A DNA stretch of 15,354 nucleotides from Candidatus Heimdallarchaeota archaeon AB_125 (GTDB lineage Archaea > Asgardarchaeota > Heimdallarchaeia > Heimdallarchaeales > Heimdallarchaeaceae). Shown here one piece after another: positions 14,763 to 15,354 of this stretch; position 1 is the first letter of the stretch; every line of letters starts with the position of its first letter. The stretch spans positions 1 to 15,354 of the forward strand of contig MEHH01000031.1 of NCBI GenBank assembly GCA_001940755.1, in the 5' to 3' direction. The notes beneath the pieces are model-generated. The model had not been told where the DNA came from, did no database searches, and saw only the letters and a list, made by a program, of their open reading frames with translations. The translations under genes and the position numbers were made by a program.

Positions 14763-14773
14763 GAATAAAAGGC
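14763..14773 (-). promoter_or_regulatory. TATA-like box for the helical-protein gene
   Basis: On the minus strand GCCTTTTATTC lies about 27-36 bases before ATG 14737, a fitting distance for a leaderless transcript. Based on pattern only. Confidence 0.35.
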
Positions 14774-14894
14774 TTATCTTCTGTATTAATCGAACTCTTT
14801 ACATTTCACAAGTTTTAACTTGAATTGATTTGTCTTCGAAAAATAATACTATTGCTTTGTTGAATTTTTAGAAAACATAGAAAATAAAATGATT

Positions 14895-15354
14895 TTAACC
14901 ATATAATTCATAATTTACGATATTCAGTTGTTCCTTTATTTGTTTATCAGGAATATAACTCAAAAGAGGAAAGCCCTTCTTATCAACTTTGTATTCAATT
15001 ATATACTTGCTTAGATTAGATAGGTCATATTTTGTTATTTCCTCGAGTGGGATGAATACAGCCTCTGAAGTTTCCACACTATCTGCAACAGGTTCCCCTC
15101 CTTTATACTCTAAATTGAAAACAATATAAATATCTGAAATTAAACCTCTATCTTTCTTTTCATTATTCATGTGTCGTATAAGTGTCAAATCAACAGCTTG
15201 CGTATGAACACCAGTTTCTTCTAGAACTTCTCGTTCAATAGCTGATGAAAGTGTTTCTCCCAGATCAACATACCCTCCTGGTAAATTCCATTTTCCTTTA
15301 TTCAAACCATAATTGTATTTGATTAGTAATATCTTTCCTTCATGAAAACATAGT
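14895..15354 (-). CDS. Nudix hydrolase, N-terminus cut by window edge
   Basis: The frame is open up to the right edge. The codons before the first in-window start (TTG 15305) read CFHEGKILLIKYNYG, the typical beta strand before a Nudix box, so the gene extends past the window. The Nudix box is complete: GGYVDLGETLSSAIEREVLEE followed by TG and V, matching GX5EX7REUXEEXGU. The REVLEE glutamates bind the metal. Nudix enzymes hydrolyse nucleoside diphosphates linked to another group, such as NDP-sugars, ADP-ribose, oxidised dNTPs or dihydroneopterin triphosphate. The LPGGYVD form with a short C-terminal extension does not fix the substrate. Because pterin genes lie nearby, removal of pyrophosphate from dihydroneopterin triphosphate is a tempting but unsupported idea. 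The downstream side is T-rich (about 14865-14890) and could serve as a terminator. Confidence 0.88.
   Translation of the reverse strand, partial: LCFHEGKILLIKYNYGLNKGKWNLPGGYVDLGETLSSAIEREVLEETGVHTQAVDLTLIRHMNNEKKDRGLISDIYIVFNLEYKGGEPVADSVETSEAVFIPLEEITKYDLSNLSKYIIEYKVDKKGFPLLSYIPDKQIKEQLNIVNYELYG

Noticed and set aside
14895..15305. Treating TTG 15305 as the real start of the Nudix gene
   Set aside because: The in-frame codons upstream encode the conserved strand before the Nudix box and run open to the window edge.

Overview
The window is AT-rich, gene-dense DNA from an archaeon, most likely an Asgard archaeon; a Heimdallarchaeia-like lineage is a guess. The archaeal signs are an MptE-type pterin pyrophosphokinase, an archaeal type IV pilin N-terminus, TATA-box-like promoters with short or no leaders, and oligo-T terminators. 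The Asgard signal is two Ras/Rab-superfamily small GTPase genes within 6 kb, one canonical and one degenerate. No rRNA, tRNA, CRISPR array or insertion sequence was seen.

Layout. Positions 1-5584 (plus strand) hold the 3' part of a degenerate small GTPase gene, a multi-pass GT-C-like membrane protein, a short pilin-like secreted protein, an M20 zinc peptidase and a canonical Rab-like GTPase with a coiled-coil tail. Positions 5784-9005 (plus) form a two-gene surface operon: a 425-aa secreted glycoprotein-like protein, then a family 5 (oligopeptide-type) solute-binding protein. Both end in a transmembrane helix plus a basic tail. Positions 9153-11761 (minus) are a coupled pair: a large secreted beta-propeller/calcium-repeat protein and a small zinc-ribbon membrane protein, overlapping by 4 bp. 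Positions 11965-13252 (plus) carry an internally deleted ClC-type chloride channel gene overlapping mptE. Positions 13261-15354 (minus) carry a PTPS-family pterin enzyme, an unrecognised helical protein and a Nudix hydrolase cut by the window edge.

The strongest observation is the solute-binding protein at 7080-9005, which appears circularly permuted: the segment that normally ends the family 5 fold comes first, right after the signal peptide, and the segment that normally begins it follows. It has no permease or ATPase in view and is tethered by its own C-terminal helix. Other notable points are the likely pseudoGTPase at the left edge, the in-frame deletion of the ClC core, and the convergent pairing of mptE with a PTPS homologue that lacks the usual catalytic cysteine. 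The pairing suggests a shared role in making the pterin of a folate- or methanopterin-type cofactor.

The window mixes cell-surface functions (5784-11761, plus the pilin-like and GT-C genes) with pterin metabolism and GTPase signalling. No single operon links them all.
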